33,829 nucleotides of DNA from CAUZEO01 sp963578625 (GTDB lineage Bacteria > Verrucomicrobiota > Kiritimatiellia > SLOV01), in the NCBI GenBank assembly GCA_963578625.1, contig CAUZEO010000017.1:1-33829 (forward strand), read 5' to 3'. The stretch's first letter is position 1. The number at the start of each line of letters is the position of its first letter. Position numbers and translations under genes: made by a program. Positions 33,023 to 33,829 of this stretch are shown here, in pieces. The notes under the pieces are model-generated. The model did no database searches, had not been told where the DNA came from, and saw only the letters and a list, made by a program, of their open reading frames with translations.

Positions 33023-33829
33023 ATGCGCTTTCTTTTTCGCATGAGCACGATCGAACCTTACCGGGTAGTGTGGGCCGAAACGGGGCGGGATGCCAACGAT
33101 TCGATGCCGCTGGGCAATGGCGACATCGGTTTAAACGTGTGGACCGAGACCGGCGGGGACCTGGTGTTTTACATCGGGAAGACCGATAGCTGGGACGACT
33201 ACGGCCGGCTTGTGAAGGTCGGGCGGATCCGCCTTTCACTGGATCCCGGGCCGGGCAGTGCTTCCCAGCAGTTTTCCCAAACCCTGACGATCAAAGACGC
33301 GACCGTGGAAATCCGGTGGGGGGAGAGCCGGGTGCGCATATGGGTCGACGCAAACCATCCCCTGATCGAGCTCGAGGTGGATACCCCGGAGCCCGTGCGG
33401 GCGACGGTCTCGATCGAATTGTGGCGTACTGAACCGGAAGTTCTCCCATCGGTTACCTCCAGTGACGTGTTGCGGGACTCCGACGCAGCAAACGACATGA
33501 TGGACGAGACCGTCGTAGAGCCCGACACCCTCCTCGCGGGTATTGATGGGCAAGTCGGCTGGTATCACCACAACGGCAAATCGATCGGCCCGGAGATTCA
33601 CGCAAAGATCCAGGGGTTGGACGGATTTGATTTCGTGGATCCCTTGTTGCACCGGACGTTCGGCGCCGTCGTGTGGGCGGACGGCGGGGAAGCTGAGAGC
33701 GACGCGCGGCTGGTCTCTCTGGCTGCCACCCGCCACAGGTTCAAGATCGCGGTGCTCACCAGTCACCCTTCCACACCGGAGGCGTGGCGGGCGGAGATGG
33801 ATGAGACCATCCGCTCGATTTCCGCGAAA
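33023..33829 (+). CDS. DUF5703/GH95-like protein (3' partial, runs off the window)
   Basis: The frame is open to the last base of the window, so only the N-terminal ~269 residues are seen. YRVVWAETGRDANDSMPLGNGDIGLNVWTE followed by DLVFYIGKTDSWDDYGRLVKVGRIRLSL is the opening beta-sandwich of DUF5703 proteins, related in layout to the N-terminal domain of GH95 fucosidase-like enzymes; those proteins continue into an (alpha/alpha)6 barrel, expected beyond the window. Starts: ATG 33023, or ATG 33041 six codons later; a GTG at 32996 is also in frame. None has a strong ribosome site or a signal peptide. It fits the glycan-degrading context. Confidence 0.75.
   Translation, partial: MRFLFRMSTIEPYRVVWAETGRDANDSMPLGNGDIGLNVWTETGGDLVFYIGKTDSWDDYGRLVKVGRIRLSLDPGPGSASQQFSQTLTIKDATVEIRWGESRVRIWVDANHPLIELEVDTPEPVRATVSIELWRTEPEVLPSVTSSDVLRDSDAANDMMDETVVEPDTLLAGIDGQVGWYHHNGKSIGPEIHAKIQGLDGFDFVDPLLHRTFGAVVWADGGEAESDARLVSLAATRHRFKIAVLTSHPSTPEAWRAEMDETIRSISAK

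Overview
The window looks like a chromosomal segment of a GC-rich, PVC-type or related environmental bacterium (Verrucomicrobiota/Kiritimatiellota, Lentisphaerota, Planctomycetota and Hydrogenedentota are all compatible). Three things point there: a PEP-CTERM secreted protein beside a FTLIELLVV-type prepilin-like protein with a C-terminal DGHV motif, many carbohydrate-active enzymes including a Cys-type sulfatase, and abundant structured intergenic repeats. I cannot fix the phylum from sequence alone. No tRNA, rRNA, CRISPR array, transposase or integrase was seen.

Layout. 1-1737: end of a PEP-CTERM protein, its terminator, a nested inverted-repeat element, and a prepilin-like gene whose leader is one base out of frame. 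1805-8482: a cytoplasmic TIM-barrel glycosidase-like protein and a clan-D alpha-galactosidase-like protein on +, convergent with a sulfatase and a mutarotase-like beta-sandwich protein on -. 8592-15315: a large secreted GH42-like protein, then a zinc sugar-alcohol-type dehydrogenase overlapping a second GH36/GH31-like protein. 15316-16424: a decayed stretch with hairpins, a 10-bp tandem repeat and a glycosidase C-terminal fragment. 16443-19212: an AbrB/MazE-like antitoxin, a Doc/Fic toxin and a double ADP-ribosylglycohydrolase behind one good promoter. 19283-23600: a TIM-barrel/jelly-roll protein and a PhyH dioxygenase, divergent from an alpha/beta-hydrolase, with a doubled palindrome in the shared promoter gap. 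23652-23997: a frameshifted beta-propeller glycosidase remnant. 24086-29512: a tight four-gene operon (Gfo/Idh/MocA oxidoreductase, fused tandem CaiB CoA-transferase, SDR epimerase/dehydrogenase, stand-alone MetE-like methyltransferase). 29672-32931: two paralogous secreted TIM-barrel proteins and a lipoprotein on -. 33023-end: start of a DUF5703-like protein.

How it fits together. Most genes suit breakdown of a complex, sulfated and probably modified glycan: sulfatase, galactosidase-like and GH42-like hydrolases, an esterase, a mutarotase-like protein, and intracellular sugar dehydrogenases. No SusC/SusD pair or transporter is visible, so this is not a canonical Bacteroidetes-type locus. The two parts least explained by known systems are the 24086-29512 operon, which combines CoA transfer, two NAD(P)-type oxidoreductases and a zinc methyltransferase fold, and the toxin-antitoxin pair followed 22 bp later by a tandem ADP-ribosylglycohydrolase.

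Three loci (prepilin-like gene, GH42-like gene, beta-propeller remnant) each carry an apparent single-base frameshift. They may be real mutations or assembly errors; reads would decide.
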